From Rosa chinensis (taxonomy: Eukaryota > Streptophyta > Magnoliopsida > Rosales > Rosaceae), in the NCBI RefSeq assembly GCF_002994745.2, contig NC_037091.1:38562112-38626111 (forward strand): a DNA stretch of 64,000 nt, in the 5' to 3' direction. Below are positions 32,801 to 45,370 of this stretch, piece by piece. Below the pieces are notes generated by a model. The model saw only the letters and a program-made list of their open reading frames with translations, had not been told where the DNA came from and did no database searches. A program made the position numbers and the translations under genes. Position 1 is the first letter of the stretch. Each line of letters starts with the position of its first letter.

Positions 32801-35006
32801 GGGTGATAAATTTCCTTCATGGATGATGAGAAACCCTCTGCCTCTCAACAATTTGAAGAAGGTCCGCCTTTTTGGCTGTCGTAGATGCGAAGGGCTCCCA
32901 ATACTAGGCCATCTACCGGGTCTTGGACATGTCGAGATTTCTGAAATGCATAACCTAAAACGCTTGGGAAGTGAATTGTATGGTTACAATCCTCGTGCGG
33001 CTTCACGAGAGAAGGAGACAATGGTCTTATTTCCAGCACTGAAAACATTAATCATTAGGCAGTGCGGTGAGCTAACTGAATGGATGGAAGCACCCACAAC
33101 GATGACATCGTCAACAAGTAAAGTAGTGGTGTTCCCTTGCTTGGAGAAGTTGACTCTCGGGAGTTGTCCCTTATTGAGAAATGCTCCAAGTCATTTCCCA
33201 TCTCTCAAGGAGTTGTCGATATGGGGCATGGACAGCGAGAAGCCGATGGCAAGTATATGCAATGAAGTGAGCACTCTGACTTCTCTCAAGATAGATAACA
33301 TCAAGGGGCTTACTTCGCTGTCCTCGGAGATGCTGAAGAAGAACAAGAATCTCACATCTTTGGAGATCTGGAATTGTGATGAGATGATTCGTATTGCTCC
33401 AAATGTATTTGGCTGCTGCGCAAATCTTAGGGAGCTGAAGATTCGGAATTGTAAAAAACTGGAGCATCTAGCCGAGGGTCTAGACACGCTCCCTCTCCTC
33501 GAGAAGTTGACGATAGATGGTTGTCCTACACTAGAGTTCATTCCGATTGACCATGACATGGCATCCCTCCGCGAATTGGAGATAGAAGATTGTGATGGAT
33601 TATCTAGTATTGGCCTACTCGATCATTGCACCTCTCTACAAGAATTGGAGATAAGCGGATGTGGAAATCTAACATCCATTCCAATCTCACAAGGCCTTGC
33701 ATCTCTCCACAAATTGGATATTTGGAATTGTGATGCACTATCTAGTATTGGGATACTCGATCACTGCACCTCTCGACAAGAATTGGAGATAAGCAGATGT
33801 GGAAATCTAACATCCATTCCAATCTCACAAGGCCTTGCATCCCTCCGCGAATTGGAGATAGTAGATTGTGATGGATTATCTAGTATTGGCCTACTCGATC
33901 ATTGCACCTCTCTACAGGAATCGAAGATATGGGGATGTAGAAATCTAACATCCATTCCAATCTCACAGGGCCTTGCCTCTCTCCGCAAATTGGATATTTG
34001 GAAGTGTGATGGACTATCTAGTATTGGCATACTCGATCACTGCACCTCTCTACAGGAATTGAAGATACGGCGATGTAGAAATTTAACATCCATTCCAATC
34101 TCACAAGGCCTTGCATCTCTCCGCAAATTGGATATTTGGAATTGTGATGGACTATCTAGTATTGGCATACTCGATCACTGCACCTCTCGACAAGAATTGG
34201 AGATAAGCGGATGTGGAAATCTAACATCCATTCCAATCTCACAAGGCCTTGCATCCCTCCGCGAATTGGAGATAGTAGATTGTGATGGATTATCTAGTAT
34301 TGGCCTACTCGATCATTGCACCTCTCTACAGGAATTGAAGATATGGGGAGGTAGAAATCTAACATCCATTCCAATCTCACAGGGCCTTGCCTCTCTCCGC
34401 AAATTGGATATTTGGAAGTGTGATGGACTATCTAGTATTGGCATACTCGATCATTGCACCTCTCTACAGGAATTGAAGATTCGGCGATGTAGAAATCTAA
34501 CATCCATTCCAATCTCACAAGGCCTTGCATCTCTCCGCAAATTGGATATTTGGAATTGTGATAGACTATCTAGTATTGGCATACTCGATCACTGCACCTC
34601 TCTACAAGAATTGGAGATAAGCGGATGTGGAAATCTAACATCCATTCCAATCTCACAAGGCCTTGCATCCCTCCGCGAATTGGAGATAGTAGATTGTGAT
34701 GGATTATCTAGTATTGGCCTACTCGATCACTGCACCTCTCTTCAGGAATTGAAGATATGGGGATGTAGAAATCTAACATCCATTCCAATCTCACAGGGCC
34801 TTGCCTCTCTCCGCAAATTGGATGTTTGGAAGTGTGATGGACTATCTAGTATTGGCATACTCGATCACTGCACCTCTCTACAGGAATTGAAGATACGGCG
34901 ATGTAGAAATCTAACATCCATTCCAATCTCACAAGGCCTTGCATCTCTCCGCAATTTGGATATTCTAAGAGTGTGGTGGGTTAACAGCCCTACCGTGCGG
35001 GATTGA
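29852..35006 (+). CDS. NLR2: CC-NB-LRR disease resistance protein (two exons)
   Basis: Exons 29852-30985 and 31647-35006 join in frame to give about 1497 residues. Order: Rx-type coiled coil with HEADEVLDEFNYE (73-85); NB-ARC with P-loop GMPGLGKTT (196-204), kinase-2 YVLILDDVW (271-279), RNBS-B GSSIIITTR (301-309), GLPL motif GGVPLA (371-376), RNBS-D CFAYCSMLKK (430-439) and MHD (499-501); then LRRs to the end. All nucleotide-binding motifs are intact, so it could work as an ATP-switched intracellular immune receptor. Residues 1016-1475 are ten 46-residue LRR units. The stop at 35004-35006 is premature relative to NLR1: one extra base near 34967 throws the last LRRs (to 35418) out of frame. 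It is a paralogue of NLR1 in opposite orientation. Confidence 0.95.
30986..31646 (+). other. Intron of NLR2
   Basis: 661 bp between AAG|GTACTC and ATGCAG|GTTTTG, phase 0, right after the GLPL motif, as in NLR1. The position inside NB-ARC is a useful marker of this NLR subfamily. Confidence 0.88.
33558..34937 (+). repeat. Ten-unit 138-bp LRR array with a three-unit higher-order period
   Basis: Units start at 33558 and every 138 bp to 34800; an eleventh start at 34938 leads into the terminal repeat. Each unit encodes LRKLDIWKCDGLSSIGILD-type plus CTSLQELKI..NLTSIPISQG-type LRRs. Units alternate in three flavours: IVDC...IWGC, IWKC...IRRC, IWNC...ISGC. These cycle as units 3-4-5, 6-7-8 and 9-10, giving a 414-bp higher-order period with very high identity. 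NLR1 has only three units. This is the mark of recent unequal exchange in the ligand-facing part of the receptor. Confidence 0.95.
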
Positions 35007-35418
35007 AAACTGTCCCTCGCTTCAGGAATTAATGATATCCGGTTGCTCAAGTCTAGAGACCATTTCGTTTACACGTGTCCTCCCATCTCTCCTCAAATTG
35101 CAAGTTTACAGCTGCGATGAATTATCTTGCTTGGCTATCATCGAATACTGTCCCTCGCTTCAGGAATTGAGTGTAAGAAAATGCCCCAAGCTAGCATCCA
35201 TTTCATTTTCTACGGATTTGAATCCATGTCTTAAGGAGTTGCATATAAAGGATTGCAATGGTCTATCATCTCTTCCAGATTTCGACAGTTTCACTTCCTT
35301 CCACAAATTGGATATTTTGAAGTGTGGTGCCAGTGGTGGGTTAACGGTCCTACCGTGCGGGATTGAAAACTGCACCTCTCTTCAGGAATTAATGATATCG
35401 GATCCGGATCCTCTCTAA
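34938..35418 (+). pseudogene. Out-of-frame C-terminal LRRs of NLR2
   Basis: Beyond the frame break near 34967, LRR coding sense continues in another frame: CGGLTALPCGIENCPSLQEL, SSLETISFTRVLPSLLKLQV, CLKELHIKDCNGLSSLPDF and a final SLQELMISDPDPL with a stop at 35416-35418. NLR1 retains the same segment in frame with its repeats (ATTTACAGGTGTGG against ATTCTAAGAGTGTGG here), which locates a one-base gain. About 150 residues are lost from NLR2 unless a splice, an allele or a sequencing correction restores them. Confidence 0.85.
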
Positions 35419-35725
35419 CCCAACAATCTACCTAAGCTACCTAAGCTTTGAGTGAGGTGATGACACATGACTTTTATGAGATCCAATGGTCTACAACAAA
35501 CTCACATGATTTTTCTCTCTTATTTTTAACTTTTATTTTGTCTCTTCCCAACCTTGTTTCTTCTGTCTGTACTTTATCTTTTCACTTCTGTTCTTTCTCT
35601 CTCTCTTTCTTTCTGTTCTTCTATCTTAATTACTAGACCCAAAATCTCATACTTCTATCACCACCCCTGTGCGCTCTTCTTAAGTAGTGGACCTGGGTCT
35701 ATGTATGAATTTGAGTATTACATAC
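35419..35725 (+). other. Downstream region of NLR2
   Basis: CT-rich non-coding sequence of 307 bp, presumably 3' untranslated region and terminator, ending at the left LTR of Copia-3. Confidence 0.45.
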
Positions 35726-36003
35726 TGAAAGAAGACTATAGAAGCTGAGAGAAAAAGCTAGAAATGCAAATATATTCACGTGAAAAATGAGCCAAGCCAA
35801 ACTATTACATGTTACAATGAGATATATATAGTACTAACTACACTTAGTAGAGAGCACCATGTGGCATACAGCTGTAAGGCACAACGTAACTAAACATGCT
35901 AATTAATAGACTAGCTAACTAATTAGCACTAATTAACTAATTGGCTGACTAATTATAACAAACTGAGACTTGGACTGGAGCAGCACTATATGTCATCTTA
36001 ACA
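35726..36003 (-). repeat. Copia-3 3' LTR
   Basis: 278 bp, TGAAAGAAGACTATAG...GTCATCTTAACA; contains the TATA-like GATATATATAGTAC. It serves as the uninterrupted reference for the split right LTR. Confidence 0.9.
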
Positions 36004-39000
36004 TCCCTCCTCAGCTTCATGCTTGGCTACAAGCATTAAGCTGGCACAGAAGCGTTGATGTTGAGGTGAGCAAAGGCCTTTAGTGAAAAGATCAGCAAGC
36101 TGCTCCTTTGAAGTAACAAAACGCAATTTGATAGTGCCTGCTTTGACTTGAATTCTTGTGAAGTGTACATCAAACTCAATATGCTTGAGTTTTGAATGAT
36201 AGACTGGGTTTGTAGCCAAGGCAAGTGCTGAAATGTTGTCACAGTGCAAGGTAGGAACTTCTTGAAGCTCAATGTGTAAATCCTTAATCAAATGTAGCAG
36301 CCACTGTCTCTCAGAAGTTGTATCAGCCATGCTGCGGTATTCAGCCTCAGTTGAGGACCCGGATACAGCAGTTTGCTTCTTGCTACACCAAGAAATGGGT
36401 GCAGAATCAAGTAGTATAACAAACCTGGTTGTTGACTTCCAATCATTTGGATCTCCTGCTCAATCTGCATCACAATATGTTTGCAATTGAACTACCTTGT
36501 TAACATGAGCATCTATACCCCTCCTGAAAAGCAGGCCATGATCAATGCTGCCTTTAACATATCTTAGTATTCTCTTTGCAGCAATCAAATGATCATCAGT
36601 TGGATTGTGCATGAGTTGACAAACAGAATTAACACTATAAGCAATGCCAGGCCTTGTAAAGGTGAGATATTGTAGACAGCCCACTATACTTCGGAAGTGA
36701 GTAGCATCATGATGATCAAGTGGTTTTCAAGGAGTGAGATGAGTGTGACAGTTATCAAGACCTGCCTTATGCACCAAATCAGTTGCATATTTATGTTGAC
36801 AAACAAATATTCCACCATCTGTCAAATACTTGACCTCGAGACCAAGAAAGAAATGTAATTTGCCAAGGTCTGTCATATCAAACTCAAGTTGAAGAGCAGA
36901 CTTAACTTCTGCAATGAGTATCTCACTATTACCTGTAATAATGATATCATCAACATAGAGCAGAAGATATACCTTTGAGGTTCCAGTGGTTTTCACAAAT
37001 AGACTAGGGTCTGCAAAAGAGGAAGAGAAGCCAATGGATGGAAGATAATTGGTAAATCTGTCATTCCAGGCCCTTGGTGCCTGTTTTAAGCCATAGAGTG
37101 ATTTGTTCAGCTTACACAATAAGGAAGATGCAGATGGATGTTCAAAACCACCAGGTTGAGACATGTACACTTCTTCATTTAGTATGCCATGCAGAAAAGC
37201 ATTTTTACATCCATCTGATGAAGTTGCCAACCAAAATGTGCAGCATAGGCAAGAATAAGTCGAACAGTGGTGTGCCTAACTACAGGGGAGAAAGTCTCTT
37301 CATAATCGATGCCATATTCTTGGCTAAAGCCTCTGGCAACAAGCCTTGCCTTGTGCCTAGCAATAGAACCAACTGCATTTCTCTTTACTTTGAACAACCA
37401 TTTACATGAAACTAGATTTTTCCCTGGAGGAAGTGGAACGAGAGTCCAAGTTTGTTGCTTCATTAAGGCATCATATTCCTCCTGCATGGCTTGTTTCCAT
37501 ACTGGAACTTGTAATGCTTCCTTGTAAGAGCATGGTTCAAGATCAACTGGATCAGTGCTTGATGATGACATAATGGACAGAAAACACTTCTTTTTGACAA
37601 CTCCTCTCTTGCTTCTTGTTAACATAGGATGTTCATTATCAGTTGTAGTAAGACCAGTCACAGGATGTAAAATATTTGCATTAGACACCTGACAAAGAGG
37701 CCTAGAAGGAGAGCATGCTACTACAATTGATGTAGAACCATGCCAGCTTGAGAGTTAACATTTAATTTACCATCATTTTCGTCAAAATGTATTTCAGTGT
37801 GAGCATGAGGACTAAAAGCTGGATAGAGCTCAGAATTAGGTTCAGTAGTATGAATGACTGGTTCATGATCAACAAAATTGCATAACTGAGTGTCCTCAGA
37901 ATTACTTGAGCTGGATCCACTGCTATTTATATCATCAGGTAAACTGGAGCTATCTGATACATTGTCAGCTGTGTGTGGTGCAGAAAAAGAGGACTGACCT
38001 GAGTTATGGACGTGGTATGTTGGCAAGGAACAGTGAGTATTAGATTGAGTAAGATAAGAGCTAGTGACAGTAGCTTGTGGAGCAGGTGAGGATAAGACAG
38101 ATGATATAGGTTGTGTAGGCTTGCTATGTATAACTCTATAAGGAAAGCAGGTCTCCTCAAAAAACACATGTCTTGAGATGATATATCTTTTGGTAGCAGG
38201 ACTATAGCAGATATATCCCTTTTAGCAGGCAGCAAATCCCAGAAAGATGCATCTCATTGTTTTTGGTTGGAGTTTATTTGATTTGTAAGGAGTAAGTAGA
38301 GGGTAGCAAGCACAACCAAAGACCCTGAGTAGTTCAAGTGCAGGCTGAGTTTGATACAACCTTTCAAAAGGAGAAGACATATTGAGAACAGCAGTAGGCA
38401 TCCTGTTTATCAAATATGTAGAACTTGCACATGCATGATACCAGAATTGTGATGGTAGAGAGGCAGCTTGAAGTAGAGTTACTGCAGTTTCCCTCACATG
38501 TCTATTTTTCCTTTCTGAAACACCATTTTGTTCTGGGGTATAAGGGCAAGATACATGATGAATGATTCCATTGTCTGCTAAAAAAGTCCTGAATTGAGTG
38601 CTCATATATTCTCCTCCTCCATCACTTCTAAGGCATTTAATCTTTGCAGTAAATTGTGTAAAGACAAGTGCACACAGAGATTTGAAGTAAGAGAACACTT
38701 CATTTTTATTTTTCATGGGAAACATCCATGTAAATCTGGTACAATCATCTATGAACAAAACAAGGTATCTGAATCCATCAATTGACACATAGGGAGAAGG
38801 CCCCCATACATAAGAGTGTACAAGATCAAATGGAACTGAGCATCTAGACTGTGAACTAGAGAATGGTAATTTCTGAAACTTGCCTAAAAGACATGGTTCA
38901 CAAATTGTGGATTCAGAACCTACTGTACTAGAGAGATTACACTTATTCAGCATGTGTCTAACAACTTCATTGGAAGGGTGACCAAACCTCTGATGTCACA

Positions 39001-40913
39001 AGGAGTGCTTCACAAGCTTTCCAACATAAGCAGTATAGGTGGCAGGTAAGCAGTCTGAAGAAGATGCAGATGGCTTTACCTTGTTTGTTAGGGGTGTTGA
39101 AGAAGCTGACAATTGAAGTGGCAGATCAAAAGGTGTAGGGTACAACCTTACTCAACCCTTTGTAAAGTATTTTGCCCAACACTTTGTCCCGAATCACACA
39201 CATAAACTCATCAAACCACATTAGGCAATTATTTTGTTTACACAGTTGATAGATAGATAGTAAGTGTGCAGCAAGCTCAGGTATTAACAAAACATTAGTC
39301 AGCTTTAGTGATCCCAGCATGGTGTTACCAGAATGAGTTATTTTGAGCTGAGATCCATTACCAATCTACACAGAATCAGAAGCAGTATAGGGCACAGTGT
39401 TGTGGAGCATTTGAGCATTGCTTGTCATGTGGTTAGTTGCACTAGTATCAGCAAGCCAGAATTGAGGTGTATTGGTGGTTGCAGCAAGCATGGCAGTGAC
39501 CTCTTTATCTTCATTCTGATGTTGCTGTTGATTTGGAAAACCAATTATGTAATAACATCTATCTACAGTATGATTCATCTTGCCACAGAATTGACAGCCC
39601 CCATTATTATTGAAGTTCTGACCATTGTTGAATCCTGGATAGTTAGAGAGTGTTCTGCAGGTCCTGGCACCATGTCCATTCTTTCCACAAAGTTGACATG
39701 CAACTGGATTACCATTAGTTTTGCCTCCTCCATTGTTAAATCCCTGATTAGTATTGTTGTTGATAAAACCAAATCCTCCAGCTGCAGCATTAAAGTTGCC
39801 ACCATTGTTGAACCCTGAGTTATTGAAACTTGAGTTGTTTAAACCAAAACCTCCATTCTTGACACCAAAGTTGTTCATTCTACCTCCTTGACCATTATTG
39901 AATCTGGGATTGCCCCTTCCAGCATAGAATCCAGTGATAGGGAGTATAGGTTCAGTAATAGTATAGGCATTGATTGGTGAAAAACCATATGGAATGGCAG
40001 GTATGGATAAGTAGGTGGTTTGAGCAGAAACTGGCAATGTGTTAAAACCAGGAGGTGAGACTGGAGCATGCAGCATAGTTTGCATCTGAGATTGAGGTTG
40101 ATGTTGAACCATGGTAGAGGTAGATGGTGCAACTGACATATTCTGATGAAGTTAAGGTTGCATTGCAAAGGGTTGAGATATGGTAGAAAAGCTATCACTT
40201 GTGGTGGATGAACTGTTCTTGGCTACCATTGCAGTGAGTGGTAAAGAGTTTTGGGACTCCATCTCAATATCAACTTCTGCAACTTTGAGTAGTGTCTTGA
40301 GTGTGGCCAAAGATGCACTGCAATATTGAGCTCTTATTACAGTTTTGATGGCTGCAAATTCAGCAGGTAATCCTCTAAGAACAGTTACTACAACATCTTC
40401 ATCATCAACAGAGACACCAACTGTTTCAAGGGCATCTCTAGCCACTTTGATTTTGTCCAGATATGATTCAATATCATCATTTCCCTTTCTTAGGTTTTGA
40501 AGGTTTGACTTTAGCTGTAGAATATTCTGCTTATTGGATGCAGCAAACTTCTCTCTCAGGTTGTCCCAAAGTTGCCTAGCAGACTTGCTTCCCACAACAT
40601 ATGTCATTGCAATAGGACTCAGAGTTTGTCCAATCATATTGATGATACTTTGATCCTGAGTTTTCCAGTTGATGTAGTCAAGAGAGACAGCGCTAGTCAC
40701 ACCATCAGTAGTAAGAACGAACTGTGAAGGACAAGCACAGGTCCTATCCACATAACGAAATAGGTTCTGGCCTCTCAAGAATGATTCCATTCGGAACAGC
40801 CAAGTAGGATAGTTTGTTTCATCAAGTAGGATATTAGGCAAATACACAGTAGTATGTGAGTGAGAGTGAACAGAGCATGATGAGCTAGATGTAGCAGAGC
40901 TGGAAGCAGCCAT
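36004..40913 (-). pseudogene. Copia-3 gag-pol (multiple stops and frameshifts)
   Basis: Read leftward: gag from ATG 40913 (MAASSSATSSSSCSVH, with DETNYPTWLFRMESFLRG); a stop at 40152-40154; two zinc knuckles (CQLCGKNGHGARTC, CQFCGKMNHTVDRC; 39366-40139); a protease whose DTGA has become DTSA (WLADTSATNHMT); integrase pieces (38222-38953, with LRSDGGGEYMS and NGVSERKNRHV); reverse transcriptase (36727-37688, [12 protein letters not shown]) and RNase H (35998-36684, HCDNISALALATNP). The parts sit in several frames. The glycine-to-serine change in the protease would probably abolish cleavage even without the other breaks. Confidence 0.9.
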
Positions 40914-41502
40914 GATTCAAGTACTAAATTTGCTTCACACGAGTGATGAGGTTTGTTGATCTAAAGGTTCATACGGAAAACGAGCTTAATATCTTTACAG
41001 TAGCTTGAAAATAACAGGATAATCCTCAAGGAACCAGTTGGTATCCAAAAATCCTCAGAAATCCTCAAAATTAGGGTTTCAATCTAATTTGTTCGAACAC
41101 ACAATCTTGAATCTCTTCACACTAGCTATGAATCAACAAGATAATCTTCACATGAACAACTACTATCCAATACTTCTCAGATTTATGCATCAATCTATTC
41201 TTTTGCACAAAAAATTCTCACAAGATTCTTCAAAATCTTCACAAATAGCAAGAAAAATTGGATTTATAGTAAACGAGTACTGCGATTACAGATATGAAGC
41301 TTCGAGACTAAGAATCAACCTATAAGTCCACATCTTTGAGCAAGATCTAAAACTTTGATATGTATCAACAACTTTTATCTGAAATTGAAAGCAATTTGTA
41401 TGATAATTCAACTCTTACAGTAATGAGGTTGAAGAAGCAAGAAGAGAGCAAGAACGCTGAGCTTGAAATCTCAATCCCGATCGAACCTGGGCTCTGATGC
41501 CA

Positions 41503-41698
41503 TGAAAGAAGACTATAGAAGCTGAGAGAAAAGCTAGAAATGCAAATATATTCACGTGAAAAATGAGCCAAGCCAAACTGTTATAGGTTACAATGAGATA
41601 TATATAGTACTAGCTACACTTAGTAGAGAGCACCATGTGGTATACAGCTGTAAGGCACAATGTAACTAACCATGCTAATTAACAGACTAGCTAACTAA
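41503..41698 (-). repeat. Copia-3 5' LTR, part 1 (interrupted by CACTA)
   Basis: 196 bp matching 35726 onward up to GACTAGCTAACTAA; the next base of the LTR is found at 54391. It ends with TAA, the CACTA target triplet. Confidence 0.9.
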
Positions 41699-41720
41699 CA
41701 CTACTACACAAAGTGAATCA

Positions 41721-41900
41721 CACGACATGTATCAGACGACATACGACATTTTGGTGTCGTCTGAGTTAGTCAGACGACACATTAGTTATACTTGTCGTTT
41801 CTTCTCAAACTCAGCCAACACATTGTAATCAATTGGAGTTTGGTGAAATTGATAACTATAAGACAACAGTTATGGGCATGTGTTGTCTGAGAAATCAGAA
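41721..41900. repeat. Left subterminal repeats of CACTA
   Basis: Short direct and inverted copies of CAGACGACA and TGTCGTCTGA, then GACAACAG and TGTTGTCTGA. Near the tip the word contains CG; farther in, and at the other end, it contains CA. Confidence 0.7.
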
Positions 41901-44900
41901 AAAACCAAAAAGTTTAATTTATATTTATTTTTTGTAGCCAAAAGCCCAAAACACAAATCGGTCAAATCCTTTTGAGCTAGCAGATCTCCTTCCTTGGTCG
42001 TATCGAAGCCAAAAACTTCCCTCCGTTTCTTGAAAGAAATTAGGTCATTCTCCCTCCTTTTTGCTCTCACCATCTCACCATCTCAGCAGCCTATCGAAAC
42101 CAGACCTCACTCTCTCTCGCTCTCGCCTCACTCTCTCTCCGCCTCTCACTCTCACTCTCTCTCCGCTCGAAGTCGCTACCTGGTCGAGCTCGAAGTCGCC
42201 GAAGCTTAGTCGCTACCCAGGTGGTTTACTCTCTCCGCTGCCTGAGCTTGAAGTCGCCGAAGCTTAGTCACTACCCAAGTGGTTTACTCTCTCCGCTGCC
42301 TGAGCTCGAAGTCGCCGAAGCTTACGGCCGCATCAACTCTGGTCGATTAGTCTACAGGTACTATATCCCTCTTTAATTAGGCCTTTGTTTTATTAGGGTT
42401 TGGAAATTTTCAATCTGGGTTTGTTGGGTATGATTAGGTTTGGGTTTTATTTGAGTTTGAGATTTTGAGATGTTGATGTCATTGCTTGTTCTAGTTATAA
42501 CGTGAATTGGGTGGTGTTTGGGAGGTCCAAGGGTAAAGAAGGATAGCCGACTTGTCTCTCTTCTTCTCCTCTGGTCTGTCTTCATCTTCTTGTTCTGATT
42601 TTGTTTGGTTACTGTCTTTGTAAATGCTCATAGTGATGTTTGTTTCTAACTGCTTTTACTAGACCAAGACCCCAGAATGTAGGTGAGTCCCTAATCTTGA
42701 GACATTTCCCATTCCATTAGCATGAATCATGTGTTCAATAAGATTGGATAAGATTGGTTCTCTAATCTTGGGAAACGATTATCAAAGGTTCACCCTGCAA
42801 TTGGCATTTCAAATATCTGGTTTTATTGAGTACGAAGGTTGTGAAAGTCTAGAGCAGCTGGGGATTTGGAGGCTGGAGTTCAAGATTTGTTTCATGTCCT
42901 CATACTTGCCTCTGATCTTGGTTAAGAGCTATAGGGGTGGAACCCAATTTGAGTTATGTTGTTTTTGTTGTTCAAACTCACTTGGAAGGGACATCTTCTT
43001 TGTTGCCTTATATACAGCTGCAAAGGGTTGTTGGGAAGGAATTGAATTAGTCTCCTGTGTCTCCTCCCCCATACAGAGGCAGCAAATCTGTGTTGCTCCT
43101 CTCCTGAATTTCCATTTTAGTTGAGCATTTTTACATCCATTGCTGCACTGCACCAGCAAGAAAAAAGGTATTGCATTTTTGGTAGTTTAGGTATGTCAAA
43201 GTTATCATCAGACACACCTAAAAGTATAGAATCATTATAGAAGGATTGAACCATTGGTATACCTGACCTGACTGCAGTTATAGCTGTTAGGCTTCCGGTA
43301 GATATTAGAGATTTTAGAAGGGTCTGCTGCTATCCATCATTGGACTTCTAGGAGATTGACAAGATGACACGTCCCTATCAGAAGCTAAGATCTTGTGGCT
43401 AATGGTATTGTATCTATAAATTTCTATTTTCTGTTCCTCGTGTACTCCAAGGATGGCACTAGTAAATAGCTGATCCAGCATCTTGTAGAGGACAATGCTA
43501 AAATTTCCTTATATTGCTCATGCCTGAATTCTTTGTGTACCAAAGACTTCATTTTAACAAGCTGGTTGAGATGTTTCTTAAATTTTTTTTTAAAAAAAAA
43601 GTTGTTTCTTTAGTCAGCAGATAAAGATGGTGGCAAAGTGATAGCAAACATATTCTTGTTCTTCAAAAAGCTTCAGTTCCACATGCTAGAGAGATGTATA
43701 AATCGTCATTTCATTATCAACTAGAGTTTTTAGCCCTATGAATTGCTCACATGGATAATAAAGCTACAGTTTACTTGAACTGACATTTTTGGATGGATAA
43801 TTTTCAGTTATCCTAATACTGCAGTTTTCTGATCAACAAATTCCTGATCTTTTATCATCAGAAGCTATTGGTAGTGCGTAATAGATCAAAAATTTATATC
43901 ACTTGGCTACACTTTTAGCTTCTGAGCAGTTCTTTTAAGGGTTTTGGTGTTGTCAACTAGGTGGTGATCACTTGTGAAAACTTAGGAGTGTAGTTAGAGA
44001 AATGTTTAAGAGTCATTGAATGCGATTTTAGACTATGGTGTATATGATTAGCCTCATCTTTGGGATAACAGTAAACATAAAAAAGGAAAGGTCAACTAAG
44101 GTCAAGTGGGATGCAATTAAGTCAAGAGTCCATCTTTGCATGACTTCATGTAAGTGGAACCAAGCTTGATTACTGAAACTGTGTTCAGCTGCCTTGTTTT
44201 CTAATATGCGATTCATTTCAATTTCTGTTGTTTTAACTAGGATCAAAAGCTTCTGGTTGTTGCTCTTAAGTTGTCATCGGCTTTGCTTCTTTTCAACTCA
44301 TATTTGTAATTATGTATTGCCAACTCGATTTAGTTCAGGATGAAGCTGGTTAGTTATGTTTCATTATTCAGATTGTGTGTGTGCATTGACTTAGGGAGAG
44401 GAGGATAGAAACTTAGAATTGGATATGGGTTGTGTTGGGTATTAACCTGCTGTATAGGTTTGAAATGGGAAACTGCCACTTGTAGACCTTGTAGTGTGAA
44501 GAGAGTATCATGCTTGGTTTGTCTTATCGTCTAATAGCTCGGGCTTCCCTTTGTATTTTTTGCTATGCTTGTCCTTCATCTTGTCAAGACTATTTGCCAC
44601 ACGTTTTGTTGAGTTGTGAACATGCTCTGAAATAATAACTTGTATACCGAAGGACCTCTCCTTGTTATCTAACTTAAAAAAATACAACTAATATAAACAT
44701 GATACTTTATCAAAATAGAGATATATAGTGAATTCAATGGTTGCTTAATACTTTGTAGTAAGTGAATTGTGTGATTACTAGCATTAATTTGTTGCGCTGG
44801 AGCAAAGATGTGGTTATGATATTGATCTTGAAATTTGTTACCATGTTAGGTAGATTTGCCTAAAGTTCAAAGGGTTGAAGAAGGTCAGCTGGTGTTGGTT

Positions 44901-45370
44901 GGACTAAATTAAGCTTGCTATCCTTAAGGTATATCACTTATTTTCTTCTTTGGACATGAATGTATAAAAGGCCTCATGACTGTGGTTTGCTGCTTGTGGT
45001 TGTCAGTTATGTAATGTATATATATGCTTTATAATATGGCTTAATTATCCTTAGTCTATAAATATAGTAATGGCCGGTTAGGAAATTAAAACAGAATATG
45101 TAGCAGTCTTGTAATATGCGACGTTTTATGTTTTGGTGGAATACGGAAACATTTGAATTGAATTGGCTTCTTCTGTTTTTTGGTTTTCTTCGTCTTTTAA
45201 AGTAGCTGCATTATGTTGATACATATATCAGATAATGCTTTTTGAAGTTGGCAGATGTGAAGTTTTTTTTTTAATTTTTAATATGGATAAGTACTTGTGT
45301 ATATATTGTGTTGATACATTAGAGAATGCTTTTTTAAGTTGTCTAAACTTAAGTTTGTTTTCTTTTTAAG
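41901..45370 (+). other. CACTA 5' region: leader/promoter and long non-coding stretch
   Basis: A CT-rich, GC-richer stretch (about 42050-42340) carries a 58-bp tandem repeat (42186-42325, 2.4 units with CGAAGTCGCCGAAGCTTA) and looks like a transcribed leader. It ends near TCTACAG|GTACTATATCC (42352-42367), a possible first splice donor. The next 3 kb is AT-rich without convincing coding sequence; a 131-codon frame at 42729 has no recognisable motif. The whole may be the 5' untranslated region and intron of the transposase gene, or captured sequence. Confidence 0.45.
42186..42325 (+). repeat. 58-bp tandem repeat in the CACTA leader
   Basis: Copies start at 42186, 42244 and 42302 (the last partial). 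Each begins GAGCTCGAAGTCGCCGAAG or a one-base variant. Confidence 0.8.

Noticed and set aside
33558..34937. Regular 138-bp repeats that could suggest a satellite or CRISPR-like array
   Set aside because: They are in frame, encode LRRs and lie inside a receptor gene; there are no unique spacers.
42729..43124. 131-codon frame in the CACTA 5' region
   Set aside because: No motif or convincing coding bias, and AT-rich intron-like surroundings; left as part of the non-coding region.
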